A DNA stretch of 64,000 nt from Bacillota bacterium (GCA_023457355.1 JAEWLW010000009.1:15638-79637); one strand, 5' to 3'; positions 50,442-58,867 are shown, counted from the first letter of the stretch. Made by a program: numbers and translations. Notes: generated from the sequence alone by a model not told the origin.

Positions 50442-51299
50442 ATGAAAACTGTATTTACGCTGACTTCTGCCGAGTCCAGACGATTGATCGCCAAAGCGGT
50501 TGTTCAAATGCCCGCCTTTAAAAAGGCATGGGAATCCGCCTATGTCCTGCTTGCCGGCGGCACGACCAATGCCTTTATCGCGCAGGAGATGCTTGGCCGT
50601 GATGGCATCGACCCCGCCCACTGTACGGTTGGCCTGAGCACCGACGGCCTGCTTTGCGTGACCCACCCCGCCAGCCGCAAGAGCTTTCCCAACGTATTTT
50701 TTAAGGGGGAGGCCGTCGACAAGGCCCTCAACGACGCGCTTTGCGATTTTCACGAGGAAACAATCGTCATTAAGGGTGCTAATGCCGTTGACATGCAGGG
50801 CAATGTCGGTATTGTCACCGCCGGGTTTGACGGCGGCACAATCCCCCGCGTCATCGGGCCTGTCACTTCCAATGGCCTGAAATATATTACGCCGGTGGGC
50901 CTTGAGAAGCTGGTGCCCTCCGTTCCGGAATCCTGCCGGGCGGTTGGCGCGCGCAGCATCGATATTTCAATGGGTGCCGATTTCGGCATGTATTGCCTTT
51001 CGAACACCATTGTGGTCACCGAGCTGGAAGCGATTAAAATGATGTTCGGCCTTCCCGCCGTGTTGGTATGCTGCGGTGGCGTGGGCGGCAATGAAGGCGC
51101 CGTGACGCTCGCAGTTGAAGGGGAGGAGGCACAGGTTAAGGCGCTTGTGGCCTTCCTTGAAAGTGAAGTCAAGGGCGAACCGCCTGTTGAGGGCAACAAG
51201 GGCATCTGTGCGGACTGCCGCTATAAGCGTTGCCGCTATAATGGCCTGAAAGCGGATGAACTGCCTGACTGGATGAAGAAAAAGGGAATAACGGATTAA
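50442..51299 (+). CDS. Conserved-looking protein of unknown function
   Basis: A 285-residue soluble protein that I do not recognise. Visible: LLAGGTTNAFIAQEMLG near 36 (a glycine-rich turn), IVIKGANAVDMQGNVGIVTAG near 108, GGTIPRVIGPVTSNGLKYITP near 132, and LVCCGGVGGNEGAVTLAVEGEE near 205, then a C-terminal cysteine cluster ICADCRYKRC near 260 that could bind metal. The repeated glycine-rich turns suggest a nucleotide- or substrate-binding fold. It is the third gene of the dehydrogenase-FAH operon, with AGGAGG eight bases before ATG 50442 (GTG 50439 is also possible), so it may be an enzyme of that pathway. A MITE-like element begins in its stop codon. Confidence 0.6.
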   Translation: MKTVFTLTSAESRRLIAKAVVQMPAFKKAWESAYVLLAGGTTNAFIAQEMLGRDGIDPAHCTVGLSTDGLLCVTHPASRKSFPNVFFKGEAVDKALNDALCDFHEETIVIKGANAVDMQGNVGIVTAGFDGGTIPRVIGPVTSNGLKYITPVGLEKLVPSVPESCRAVGARSIDISMGADFGMYCLSNTIVVTELEAIKMMFGLPAVLVCCGGVGGNEGAVTLAVEGEEAQVKALVAFLESEVKGEPPVEGNKGICADCRYKRCRYNGLKADELPDWMKKKGITD

Positions 51300-51453
51300 T
51301 ACTGTTCCAGGTTAAAAACGACGACAGCTTTACGGCTATTTTTTCGCTATCCATTGTCATCGTCTTTGGTGGGTATCAGCCCACCGGCATCCGTCTCCCT
51401 GACTGACAAAAAATATCTTGCAAATTTTCCGCCGATTTAGCCTGAAGCAGTAT
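51299..51453 (+). mobile_element. MITE-like element, repeat family 2, copy 2
   Basis: 155 bp, starting ATACTGTTCCAGGTTAAAA and ending TTTAGCCTGAAGCAGTAT, an 18-bp imperfect terminal inverted repeat. The interior (ACGACGACAGC, TTTGGTGGGTATCAGCCCAC, CTGACAAAAAATAT) matches copy 1 at 22371. Its first base is the last base of the upstream stop codon. Confidence 0.75.
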
Positions 51454-51497
51454 AAGGCGGGCTGTTACAATTCAGTTTGTGCGCTTTGCCTTCGCAA

Positions 51498-51543
51498 TAG
51501 AAAAACCCGGTTTACGCCAAAAGCGCAAGCCGGGTTTTTCTAT
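51498..51543. terminator. Bidirectional terminator
   Basis: AGAAAAACCCGG and CCGGGTTTTTCT form a stem between convergent genes, with A- and T-runs on the flanks. Confidence 0.8.
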
Positions 51544-51578
51544 AACCTGCAATTACCAGTTTATCAAGTGGTTGTTCG

Positions 51579-52697
51579 TTATTGAAACAGAGACTGTTCT
51601 GTTTCTTTATCGAAGAGATGAATTTCGTCCATATCAACCGCAAGTTCAATGTTGTGGTTTTGGGCCACGTTGAGCTTTGCGGAAGCGCGCACGGTAATTG
51701 GCTTTTTGCTTTCACCGTACACCGCATAGATGTAAACCTCCAAGCCCATCAACTCGGATAATTCCACCCTGGCGGGAAGGGTTTTGCCGGCAAAGGCCTG
51801 AATATGTACCGGATCGCAGTGAATGTTTTCAGGGCGGACGCCTAAAATAACGGCTTTGCCGTCAAGCGGCGCATCCTGCATCTGCGCCAGTTTGGCCTTG
51901 GGAATGGGCAGAACAATGTCGTCGAAAGCGACGGCAAAGCCGTCTTCGGTTTTTCGCATTACCGCATCGAGGAAGTTCATCTGGGGTGAACCGATGAAAC
52001 CGGCCACGAAGAGATTAGCCGGCTTCTCATAAAGAACCTGCGGCTTATCCACCTGTTGGATGATGCCTTCCTTCATCACAACGATGCGGTCGCCCATCGT
52101 CATCGCTTCGGTTTGGTCATGGGTAACATAGACAAAGGTGGTGCCCAAGTCTTTGTGCAGCTTTGTAATTTCCGTGCGCATATGCGTTCGTAGCTTGGCG
52201 TCCAGATTGGATAGGGGCTCGTCGAGGAGGAACACCGAGGGGTTGCGAACCAGCGCGCGCCCCAGGGCAACACGCTGGCGCTGGCCGCCGGAAAGTGCCT
52301 TGGGTTTACGCTCCAATAAAGTTTCCAGGTTGAGCATTTTAGCGGTTTCGCGCACCTTCTGGTCGATAACGTCCTTGGGCACCTTCCGCTGAATAAGGCC
52401 AAAAGCCATATTTTTATAGATGTTCATGTGCGGATACAGCGCGTAGTTTTGGAAGACCATTGCGATGTCGCGATCTTTTGGCGCAACGTCGTTCATGAGA
52501 CGATCGCCGATATAAAGCGCACCGTCTGTAATTTCTTCCAGACCGGCGATCATGCGCAGCGTTGTCGATTTGCCGCAACCTGACGGCCCGACAAGCACAA
52601 TAAATTCTTTATCCCTGATTTCGAGACTGAGATTGGGCACAACCTCCACCCCGCCCGGATAAACCTTTCGGATGTTTCTCAATGAGATATTTGCCAT
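51579..52697 (-). CDS. Sugar ABC transporter ATP-binding protein (MsmX/UgpC family)
   Basis: A 372-residue ATPase with intact Walker A (VGPSGCGKSTTLRM near 38), Q-loop (VFQNYALYPHM near 82), signature (LSGGQRQRVALGRALVR near 135), Walker B (VFLLDEPLSNLDAKL near 155) and switch His (YVTHDQTEAM near 190), plus a C-terminal MalK-like OB/TOBE domain (VILGVRPENIH near 285). MsmX-type ATPases energise several oligosaccharide permeases. It is divergent from the binding-protein and permease genes, which encode no ATPase, so it is probably their motor. Confidence 0.95.
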   Translation of the reverse strand: MANISLRNIRKVYPGGVEVVPNLSLEIRDKEFIVLVGPSGCGKSTTLRMIAGLEEITDGALYIGDRLMNDVAPKDRDIAMVFQNYALYPHMNIYKNMAFGLIQRKVPKDVIDQKVRETAKMLNLETLLERKPKALSGGQRQRVALGRALVRNPSVFLLDEPLSNLDAKLRTHMRTEITKLHKDLGTTFVYVTHDQTEAMTMGDRIVVMKEGIIQQVDKPQVLYEKPANLFVAGFIGSPQMNFLDAVMRKTEDGFAVAFDDIVLPIPKAKLAQMQDAPLDGKAVILGVRPENIHCDPVHIQAFAGKTLPARVELSELMGLEVYIYAVYGESKKPITVRASAKLNVAQNHNIELAVDMDEIHLFDKETEQSLFQ

Positions 52698-53456
52698 CGC
52701 TTATAAACACCCCTCTGATACATTAATTGGGTTGGCGCATTTGAGCCGCTTTGTGTCTGCCGCCAAAGCAAAGCACAAGCGTCGTTGGCACACCGCACAC
52801 CGAGGGTCGGAACGACGCACAATCCGCGCCTTTTCCGGTATCCGTATGCCGCCTGTTATCTAAAAAGGAACAGTGGCGTCCTGTTTATACATTGGCGTAT
52901 TATCAGGGGCTCAAACAGGGCTGCTTTTGTTCGCGATTTAAACGGCTGTCGATAGACAGGAAATATTCACAAGAATTATACTAGGATAATTAATGCCGGG
53001 AAGTCAATAGAAAAGCAAAAACAAAACAAGATATATTTGACTTAAGGCGAAAAAAGATAAAATATTTTAAACTTATTTTGTCTTGACGCAAATAAGCCCT
53101 TTTCTCATCAAGATTCCAAAATAGGAATGTAATCAAACAATTTGATCGTTTAAATGCGACAATAGGGATTTTTTGATTTTAGATATTTTGAATATATTTA
53201 ATCAATTTTACTTATTATTTTTAACAATATTACATTTAATGGAATTATCATTACAGCAAAATATGTTTCTTTTAATACCTAACTTGACAACGAAAGCCCT
53301 TTGTTTTTTCAACCCGATATGTTTAAAATAGAGTGACTGGTAACAGCACACAACCGGCACACTGGACCATGCACGCGCGCTGCACAAACAGATCGACGTC
53401 CGCATCTTTATGTTCTTAGCTGTTTTTAAGAATCAGACAAAGAAGGAGAGAATGAC
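52698..53456. other. Long AT-rich divergent control region
   Basis: No gene is supported. From 52960 to 53330 the sequence is strongly AT-rich, unlike its surroundings. It contains the plus-strand promoter at 53301 and, on the minus strand, an isolated TATAAT (52980-52975) with TTGACT 21 bases ahead, too far for a standard promoter. I searched for a clear catabolite-repression (cre) site and found none. Confidence 0.45.
53301..53329 (+). promoter_or_regulatory. Candidate promoter of the pectin-oligosaccharide ABC operon
   Basis: TTGTTT (53301-53306), a 17-bp spacer and TAAAAT (53324-53329). The leader before the binding-protein gene is about 120 bases and ends with AAGGAGAG. Confidence 0.5.
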
Positions 53457-54809
53457 ATGAAAATGGTAAAACGTTTTTCAGCTATGCTTTTGACTGCCGC
53501 TATGGTATTGAGCCTGGCCGCCTGCGGGGGTGGCAGTTCCGGCGCACCCGGCAGCGCGAGCGCTCCCGCTGCCCCCAGTGAAAGTGCCGGCGCCGCCAGC
53601 AGCGCGCCGGAGCCTGTTACCCTCCGCTTTTCCTGGTGGGGCGGCGAATCCCGCCACAACGCAACCCAGGCCGCTGTTGAAGCGTTCATGAAGAAGTATC
53701 CCTACATAACCGTTAAAACCGAGTTTGGTGCCTGGACCGGCTGGGAAGAGAATGTTTCCACCCAGCTGATGAGCAATACGGCGCCCGATGTGATGCAGAT
53801 TAACTGGAACTGGATCACTTCTTATAGTGGTGACGGCAGCCGATTCTTGAACCTGAACGATGTTTCGGATATACTGGATTTAAGCCAGTGGAACAAGGAA
53901 GCGCTGGCCCAGTGCTCAATCGGCGAGAATCTGCAGGCTATTCCCGTCGCACTCACCGGCCGTGTGTTCTATTGGAACAGCACCACCTTTGAAAAAGCGG
54001 GCGTTGCAGTTCCCACAACTACTAAAGACCTTAAAGCCGCCGGTGAGGCTTTTAAAACCAAGCTGGGCGACGACTACTATCCGCTTGCCATGAACGAGTA
54101 TGACCGCATGATCTTCATGGTGTATTACCTCGAGAGCAAGTACGGCAAGAACTGGGTCGAGGGCGACAAGCTCAATTACACCGAGGCGGAAATCAAGGAC
54201 GGTTTGGATTTCCTGCTTGATCTGGAGGCCAGCCACGTTATCCCCACCCAGAAGAAGCTGGATGGCGACGGCGCCGACTCGCTGGATAAGAACCAGAGCT
54301 GGATTGACGGCCATTATGCGGGCATCTTTGAGTGGGATTCTTCCGCCAGCAAGTTCATTAAGGCCGCCGAGGGCTCCAAGATTATCGTCGGCGATTACTT
54401 CACGGATATCGGCCAGTATCAGGGCGGCTTCACCAAGATTTCGATGGGCTTTGCCATCGCCAAGGCCTGCCCGCATCCCAAGGAAGCTGCGCTTCTGATC
54501 CAATATCTGCTCAACGAAGAGGAAGGCGTCGCCATCATGGCCAGCGAGCGCGGCATCCCGGCTTCCGCCGCTGCGTTTAAGGTCTGTGCCGATAAGAACC
54601 TCATTGATCCCGTTGTCTCCGAGGCCAACACCAAGGTCAGCAATTATGCAAAATTCTCGCTGGACCCCATGTTTGAGAGCAATACCTTTAAGAGCGACCC
54701 CGACGGCCTGTACTTCCAGGTGATGGCAAAGGTCAGCTACGGCCAGGTCGATACGGCTGCCGGCGCTGCCGAGCTTTACAATGGCATTCTTGAAGGAATG
54801 GCTGCCTGA
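53457..54809 (+). CDS. Sugar ABC transporter substrate-binding lipoprotein (family 1)
   Basis: A 450-residue lipoprotein: signal with lipobox SLAAC near residue 22, a Gly/Ser/Ala/Pro tether to about 50, and a family 1 extracellular solute-binding domain (VTLRFSWWGGESRHNATQAA near 52, VKTEFGAWTGWEENVSTQLM near 82, VMQINWNWI near 113, GGFTKISMGFAIAKACPHPK near 323). The order binding protein-permease-permease-YesL and the pectin enzymes downstream resemble the YesOPQ/LplABC-type systems of Bacillus, so the ligand is likely an oligogalacturonide or rhamnogalacturonan fragment. Confidence 0.93.
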   Translation: MKMVKRFSAMLLTAAMVLSLAACGGGSSGAPGSASAPAAPSESAGAASSAPEPVTLRFSWWGGESRHNATQAAVEAFMKKYPYITVKTEFGAWTGWEENVSTQLMSNTAPDVMQINWNWITSYSGDGSRFLNLNDVSDILDLSQWNKEALAQCSIGENLQAIPVALTGRVFYWNSTTFEKAGVAVPTTTKDLKAAGEAFKTKLGDDYYPLAMNEYDRMIFMVYYLESKYGKNWVEGDKLNYTEAEIKDGLDFLLDLEASHVIPTQKKLDGDGADSLDKNQSWIDGHYAGIFEWDSSASKFIKAAEGSKIIVGDYFTDIGQYQGGFTKISMGFAIAKACPHPKEAALLIQYLLNEEEGVAIMASERGIPASAAAFKVCADKNLIDPVVSEANTKVSNYAKFSLDPMFESNTFKSDPDGLYFQVMAKVSYGQVDTAAGAAELYNGILEGMAA

Positions 54810-54828
54810 CGGCATTTTATGGCTACAT

Positions 54829-54859
54829 TACGCCGCCCGCACACGGTGCGGGCGGCGTA
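54829..54859 (+). repeat. Hairpin between binding-protein and permease genes
   Basis: A perfect 13-bp GC-rich stem (54829-54841 with 54847-54859), CACGG loop and no T-run. Such structures often stabilise upstream binding-protein mRNA and reduce permease expression; that role is inferred. Confidence 0.6.
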
Positions 54860-54890
54860 TGCAAATAAACGGTAGAGGTGTGAGAAATTT

Positions 54891-55844
54891 ATGGCAAATC
54901 CTGCCCGTTCAACTGCTGATTTGCGTAGGCTGGAGCTTGAGCGCACCAAAAAGCGCGGCAAGCTGGAGCGCAATTATATGGGCTGGTTCTTTTTAATTCC
55001 ATGGATCATCGGATTCGTGGTATTCAAGCTCTACCCCATGCTTTCTTCTCTGGTGTTCAGCTTTTCCAACTATCATCTGTTTAATGGAATCTCCAAATGG
55101 GGGTTTATGAATTACACCAAAATCTTTTTGGACGAGACGACTCGTTCGACCTTGTTGGTCACCGTTAAATATGCATTTATCACCGTGCCGCTCAAGCTGG
55201 TGGCGGCGCTGTTTATCGCATATATTCTCAATTTCAAAATCAAATTTGTCAACGCGTTCCGCACGGCTTATTATATTCCGTCCATTTTGGGCGGTTCTGT
55301 GGCCATTGCGGTTTTGTGGAAGTCGCTGTTTCGGGACGATGGCCTCATAAACGCACTGCTTGGCGTGTTCGGTGTTGCCGGCCCCAGTTGGCTGACCGAC
55401 CCCACCTACGCCCTGCTTGTCATCTCGTTTTTGCGCGTATGGCAGTTCGGTTCGGCAATGGTGGTGTTTCTGGCGGCGCTCAAAGGCATTCCGCAGGATC
55501 TTTATGAAGCCGCAACCATCGACGGTGCCAGCCCGTTCAAACAGTTTGTTTCCATTACCATCCCAATGATTACGCCGGTTATTTTCTATAACCTGATAAC
55601 CCAGCTTGTGCAGGCTTTTCAGGAATTCAACGGCCCCTACATCATCACAAGAGGCGGCCCGTTAAATTCCACCACGCTGATATCGCTGCTGATCTACAAT
55701 AATGCCTTCAAAACTTACAATATGGGCATGGCCAGCGCTATGGCGTGGGTGCTGTTCATCATTGTCATGCTTTTGTCGGCGGTGGCGTTCATGAGCCAGA
55801 AGTACTGGGTCTACTATGGCGATGACGATGGGAGGACAAAGTGA
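54891..55844 (+). CDS. Sugar ABC transporter permease 1 (YesP/LplB-like)
   Basis: A 317-residue permease with six membrane helices after a charged N terminus. The cytoplasmic EAA loop is visible as LYEAATIDGASPFKQFVSITIPMITP near 203, which contacts the ATPase. The first helix (FFLIPWIIGFVVFKLYPMLSS) and FSNYHLF are typical of MalF/UgpA-type oligosaccharide permeases. It pairs with the 55844 product; the ATPase is the MsmX-like protein. Its stop overlaps the next start (TGATG). Confidence 0.95.
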   Translation: MANPARSTADLRRLELERTKKRGKLERNYMGWFFLIPWIIGFVVFKLYPMLSSLVFSFSNYHLFNGISKWGFMNYTKIFLDETTRSTLLVTVKYAFITVPLKLVAALFIAYILNFKIKFVNAFRTAYYIPSILGGSVAIAVLWKSLFRDDGLINALLGVFGVAGPSWLTDPTYALLVISFLRVWQFGSAMVVFLAALKGIPQDLYEAATIDGASPFKQFVSITIPMITPVIFYNLITQLVQAFQEFNGPYIITRGGPLNSTTLISLLIYNNAFKTYNMGMASAMAWVLFIIVMLLSAVAFMSQKYWVYYGDDDGRTK

Positions 55845-56701
55845 TGGTCACCGGTAAAAACAAAAAGCTTTCAACCTTCGTGCGTTATCTCGTGCTGATT
55901 GCGGTTGGCTTTGTGATGGTGTATCCGCTTTTGTGGATGGTCAGCGCCACGTTTAAGACGAACAATGAAATTTTCACCAATATCGGGCTGATTCCGCGCA
56001 GCCCAACGCTGGATGCTTACCGCAACGCCAATAACGATTACGGCGGCGCCATAAACCTTTTTCAATCGATTTTTAACACATTTAAATATGTTATCCCCAA
56101 GGTGGTTTTTACCGTCTTTTCCGCCACATTGACGGCGTATGGCTTTGGGCGCTTTAACTTTAAGGGCAGGGGGATTCTGTTCGCCGTGCTGATGAGCACG
56201 CTGTTTCTGCCTCAGGTGGTGCTCAACGTGCCGCAGTTTGCGATGTTCACCAAATTCGGCTGGGTTGATTCGCCGCTTTACCTGCCGTTGGTCGTCCCCA
56301 CATTGTTTGCCGTCGACACCTATTTCGTTTTTATGCTGATCCAGTTCATGCGCAATATCCCGCGCGAATTGGATGAGGCAGCCAAAATCGACTGTTGCGG
56401 GGAGGTGGGCGTGCTGTGGAATGTGATTATCCCGATGCTTAAGCCCGCCATGGTCTCGGCGGCGCTGTTTCAGTTCATGTGGTCCTCCAACGACTTTATG
56501 GGGCCGCTGCTCTATGTGAAGACCCCCCTGTATTATCCGGCTACCATCTTTGTCAAGCTCTCGATGGACGCCGACGTGGGCTTTGAATGGAACCGCGTTC
56601 TCGCAGTATCGCTTATCTCGATCATCCCGTCTCTGGTCGTGTTCTTTGCGGCACAGAACCAGTTCGTTGAGGGCATCTCGGCTGGCAGCGTCAAGGGTTA
56701 A
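55844..56701 (+). CDS. Sugar ABC transporter permease 2 (YesQ/LplC-like)
   Basis: A 285-residue permease with six helices, of the MalG/UgpE type: VGFVMVYPLLWMVSATFKTN near 22, GLIPRSPTLDAYRN near 48 and the EAA loop REL-DEAAKIDCCGEVGVLWNVIIPM near 178. ATG 55844 was chosen: GGAGG is eight bases ahead and the codon overlaps the preceding TGA by one base; GTG 55841 is a possible alternative. It completes the oligosaccharide importer. Confidence 0.95.
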   Translation: MVTGKNKKLSTFVRYLVLIAVGFVMVYPLLWMVSATFKTNNEIFTNIGLIPRSPTLDAYRNANNDYGGAINLFQSIFNTFKYVIPKVVFTVFSATLTAYGFGRFNFKGRGILFAVLMSTLFLPQVVLNVPQFAMFTKFGWVDSPLYLPLVVPTLFAVDTYFVFMLIQFMRNIPRELDEAAKIDCCGEVGVLWNVIIPMLKPAMVSAALFQFMWSSNDFMGPLLYVKTPLYYPATIFVKLSMDADVGFEWNRVLAVSLISIIPSLVVFFAAQNQFVEGISAGSVKG

Positions 56702-56721
56702 GGTTAAAGGAGAACACAGGT

Positions 56722-57354
56722 ATGTTTGAGTATGACGGGCCGCTGTATAAAGTGCTCACACGCGTCTCTAACGTGGCAATTTTGCACCTGCTTTGGCTGG
56801 CGACAAGCCTGCCGCTGGTGACATTGGGCGCTTCCTTATCCGCACTGTATAGTGTCAGCATCGCACATAAGCTGGGGGATGACACCCCGGTTTCAGCGCT
56901 GTACTTTGCCGCATTTCGCAATAAATGGCGGCGTGCCAGTCTGCTTTTTGCGGTGCTGCTCCTCTCAGGCGCATTGCTGGCACTCAACCTCTACTTCTGG
57001 AATTATGTGGCCACAGGCTTTGTGGCCCGCGTGGCGGCGGTTCTCACGCTGGTGCTTTGCGTCCTCTGGGGCCTGGTCTTTATCTATGGCTTTGCCGCTG
57101 TGGGTTACACCGGCCTGGGTATCAAAGCGGTGGTTATCGGATCGCTGGGCGTGGCCTATGCCCGCCCGGGGCGCACGCTGTACCTGGGGTTGTGCTGGGC
57201 GGCTTTCATCCTGTTAAACTGCGTCAACCTCTATGCCAACACCATGAGCCTGTGCATTGGATTTGGGGTTTTTGTCCATGCGTTTTTGGCGCGCACCCTG
57301 GTTCTCGTGCTGGACCCCGGGCGGCTTAAAGCGGCGGAGTGTTTGCCCCGATGA
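56722..57354 (+). CDS. DUF624 (YesL-family) membrane protein
   Basis: A 210-residue membrane protein with about five hydrophobic segments and family features near the start (NVAILHLLWLATSLPLVTLGAS, then ALYSVSIAHKL). YesL-type proteins are encoded next to YesOPQ-like transporters in many Firmicutes; their function is not established. AAAGGAGA lies ahead of the ATG and the gap to the permease is 20 bp, so it belongs to the operon. It is the last gene before a repeat-rich spacer. Confidence 0.9.
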   Translation: MFEYDGPLYKVLTRVSNVAILHLLWLATSLPLVTLGASLSALYSVSIAHKLGDDTPVSALYFAAFRNKWRRASLLFAVLLLSGALLALNLYFWNYVATGFVARVAAVLTLVLCVLWGLVFIYGFAAVGYTGLGIKAVVIGSLGVAYARPGRTLYLGLCWAAFILLNCVNLYANTMSLCIGFGVFVHAFLARTLVLVLDPGRLKAAECLPR

Positions 57355-57671
57355 CCCGCCGGGGGGCCGCGGACAAAACAGCACGGCTGCATGCATAGTA
57401 ACTGCATGCGATTTACGGCTTTTGCACCATGGGATATTGACGCAAATAAAAACCACCAGTGACTGGTGGTATGCACCGGCCCTAAGGGCATATTACCGTC
57501 TTTCCTCTTAAAGATGCCCTGAAAATTCCCTCAGGTGCATCACATGCACTGCGGCTGCTAAAACAGTTACATTCGCAAGCCTTTAGTTTGAGCCAATCTA
57601 TTGTCATTCGCTTCGCTCAATGCTTGAAGCTAAAGCAAACGGGGGCACCTCCACCGGCAGAGCCGGTGGCA
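57355..57671. other. Spacer with short hairpins before repeat copy C
   Basis: Contains a small hairpin ACCACCAG-TGA-CTGGTGGT (57451-57469) and low-information sequence. I see no gene. The 19-mer flanking repeat at 57651 belongs to the next element. Confidence 0.4.
57651..57669. repeat. 19-bp flanking direct repeat (left)
   Basis: CCACCGGCAGAGCCGGTGG, itself a small hairpin, is repeated exactly at 57924-57942 on the other side of repeat copy C. Confidence 0.8.
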
Positions 57672-57923
57672 GTCTGTCAAACTTATTTCAAAGAAAAAGT
57701 TGCACGAGCTAAAGGTTTTGGTCGAACTTTTTCAAAAGTTCGCAGGGCTTGGGGCAGCGCCCCAAAGTGCCCTAATTCTGTAAGGAGCGCAGGAGAGGGC
57801 GCAAAAACAGTCCAGTGGACTGTTTTTGCGGGGAGAACCCTCGCCGGGGGTTCTCCTATGCCGCGATAAGCAGCATTTGTTTTATGCAAATTGCTAAGCC
57901 TCTGTCAATTTATTGACAGCCTG
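57672..57923 (-). repeat. Dispersed intergenic repeat family 1, copy C (full length)
   Basis: Read on the minus strand it starts CAGGCTGTCAATAAATTGAC, continues with GGCTTAGCAATTTGCATAAA, the GAGAACC...GGTTCTC and CAAAAACAGTCC-GGACTG hairpins, GTTCGACCAAAACCTTT and GTGCAACTTTTTCTTTGAAA, and ends TTTGACAGAC. It is longer than copy B and keeps both ends. Exact 19-bp repeats lie on both sides. Confidence 0.8.
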
Positions 57924-57942
57924 CCACCGGCAGAGCCGGTGG
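57924..57942. repeat. 19-bp flanking direct repeat (right)
   Basis: Identical to 57651-57669. It may be a target duplication, or a hairpin unit associated with the element. Confidence 0.8.
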
Positions 57943-57955
57943 TTTCCAGCACAAA

Positions 57956-57987
57956 AACAACAGCCGCCCTCGAGGCGGCGACTGTTA
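57956..57987 (-). terminator. Terminator of the AraC gene
   Basis: AACAG-CCGCC and GGCGG-CTGTT arms with one bulge around CTCGAG form a hairpin, and on the minus strand GTTTTTG follows. It lies 35 bases behind the AraC stop codon. Confidence 0.65.
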
Positions 57988-58021
57988 CCAATATTTTATG
58001 TGATGCGTCCCAAAACCGGTG

Positions 58022-58867
58022 TCAGCCGTAAGCCCGGTACATTTTCCGGTATTGCTGCGGCGACAGGCCGGTGCCGCTTTTAAAAATACGGGTGAAATGG
58101 ACCGATGTTGAAAAACCGGACTGAAGCGCCACTTCGCTGACCTTAAGCGTCGTATTTTCCAGCAGGTTTTTGGCCGCCATGACCCGCACGCTGTTGATAT
58201 ATTCCACGATGCTCAGCGCAGTCACCTGCTTAAAAAGGCGGGAGAGATAGGAGGTGCTGATGTAAAAGTTGGAAGCGATGGCGGTCAGATTCAACTCCTG
58301 CGTGTAGTTTTCGGTGATGAACTGTTGGATATCCTCAATCAGCTGGTTTTTAACGCGGCCATATTCCGGTTCCTGCTGAAGGGAGACACACTCGTTGGCG
58401 TAAAGCAGCAGCTCGGTCAGCAGCAGCTTCCGCTTCAGGATGTTGAAGCTGTCGGTTTCTCCCTTTTTCTCCAACAGCCGCTTAAAGATACTTTCCAGCA
58501 GCGGGCGTTTGCGCATGGGCGTATTAACCACATGGATACGCTTTTCAAAGCAGTCAAACAGATTGAAATCGCTGGCGTCATTAAAGGGAAGGATCATCTC
58601 TTCGCTGAAGTTGGTGACGATTCGGGTATGGCCTTCGGTGCCCACGGCGCAAACCTTGTGCATCTCATCCGAGTGGATGACGACGAGGTTCCCCGGGCTG
58701 ATCAGATACGCCGAATCCGCTATAAAATATCGGCAGGCGCCATCCAGAAGGTAGTAAACCTCGTATTTTTTGTGAAAATGGAATGACTCCATCTCGTATT
58801 TCTCATCATGATGGATTTGGTCAATAAAAAAATCACTGTGAGGCGACAGGACTGCTTCGCTAACCAT
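58022..58867 (-). CDS. AraC-family transcriptional regulator
   Basis: A 281-residue regulator. Residues 1-155 form a cupin-type sensing domain (HFHKKYEVYYLLDGACRYFIAD near 28, SPGNLVVIHSDEMHKV near 57). Residues 185-281 hold the two helix-turn-helix units (LNLTAIASNFYISTSYLSRLF and VSEVALQSGFSTSVHFTRIFK) and the closing GLSPQQYRKMY. AraC members next to glycan loci usually activate them upon binding a sugar. It is divergent from the GH28 gene with only 85 bp between, so it probably controls the pectin genes from that gap. Confidence 0.93.
   Translation of the reverse strand: MVSEAVLSPHSDFFIDQIHHDEKYEMESFHFHKKYEVYYLLDGACRYFIADSAYLISPGNLVVIHSDEMHKVCAVGTEGHTRIVTNFSEEMILPFNDASDFNLFDCFEKRIHVVNTPMRKRPLLESIFKRLLEKKGETDSFNILKRKLLLTELLLYANECVSLQQEPEYGRVKNQLIEDIQQFITENYTQELNLTAIASNFYISTSYLSRLFKQVTALSIVEYINSVRVMAAKNLLENTTLKVSEVALQSGFSTSVHFTRIFKSGTGLSPQQYRKMYRAYG

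Noticed and set aside
52698..53456. Catabolite-repression (cre) site in the sugar-transporter control region
   Set aside because: No sequence close to TGWAANCGNTNWCA was found by eye.
57588..57869. 93-residue plus-strand open frame
   Set aside because: It runs through dispersed repeat copy C and its flanking hairpin.
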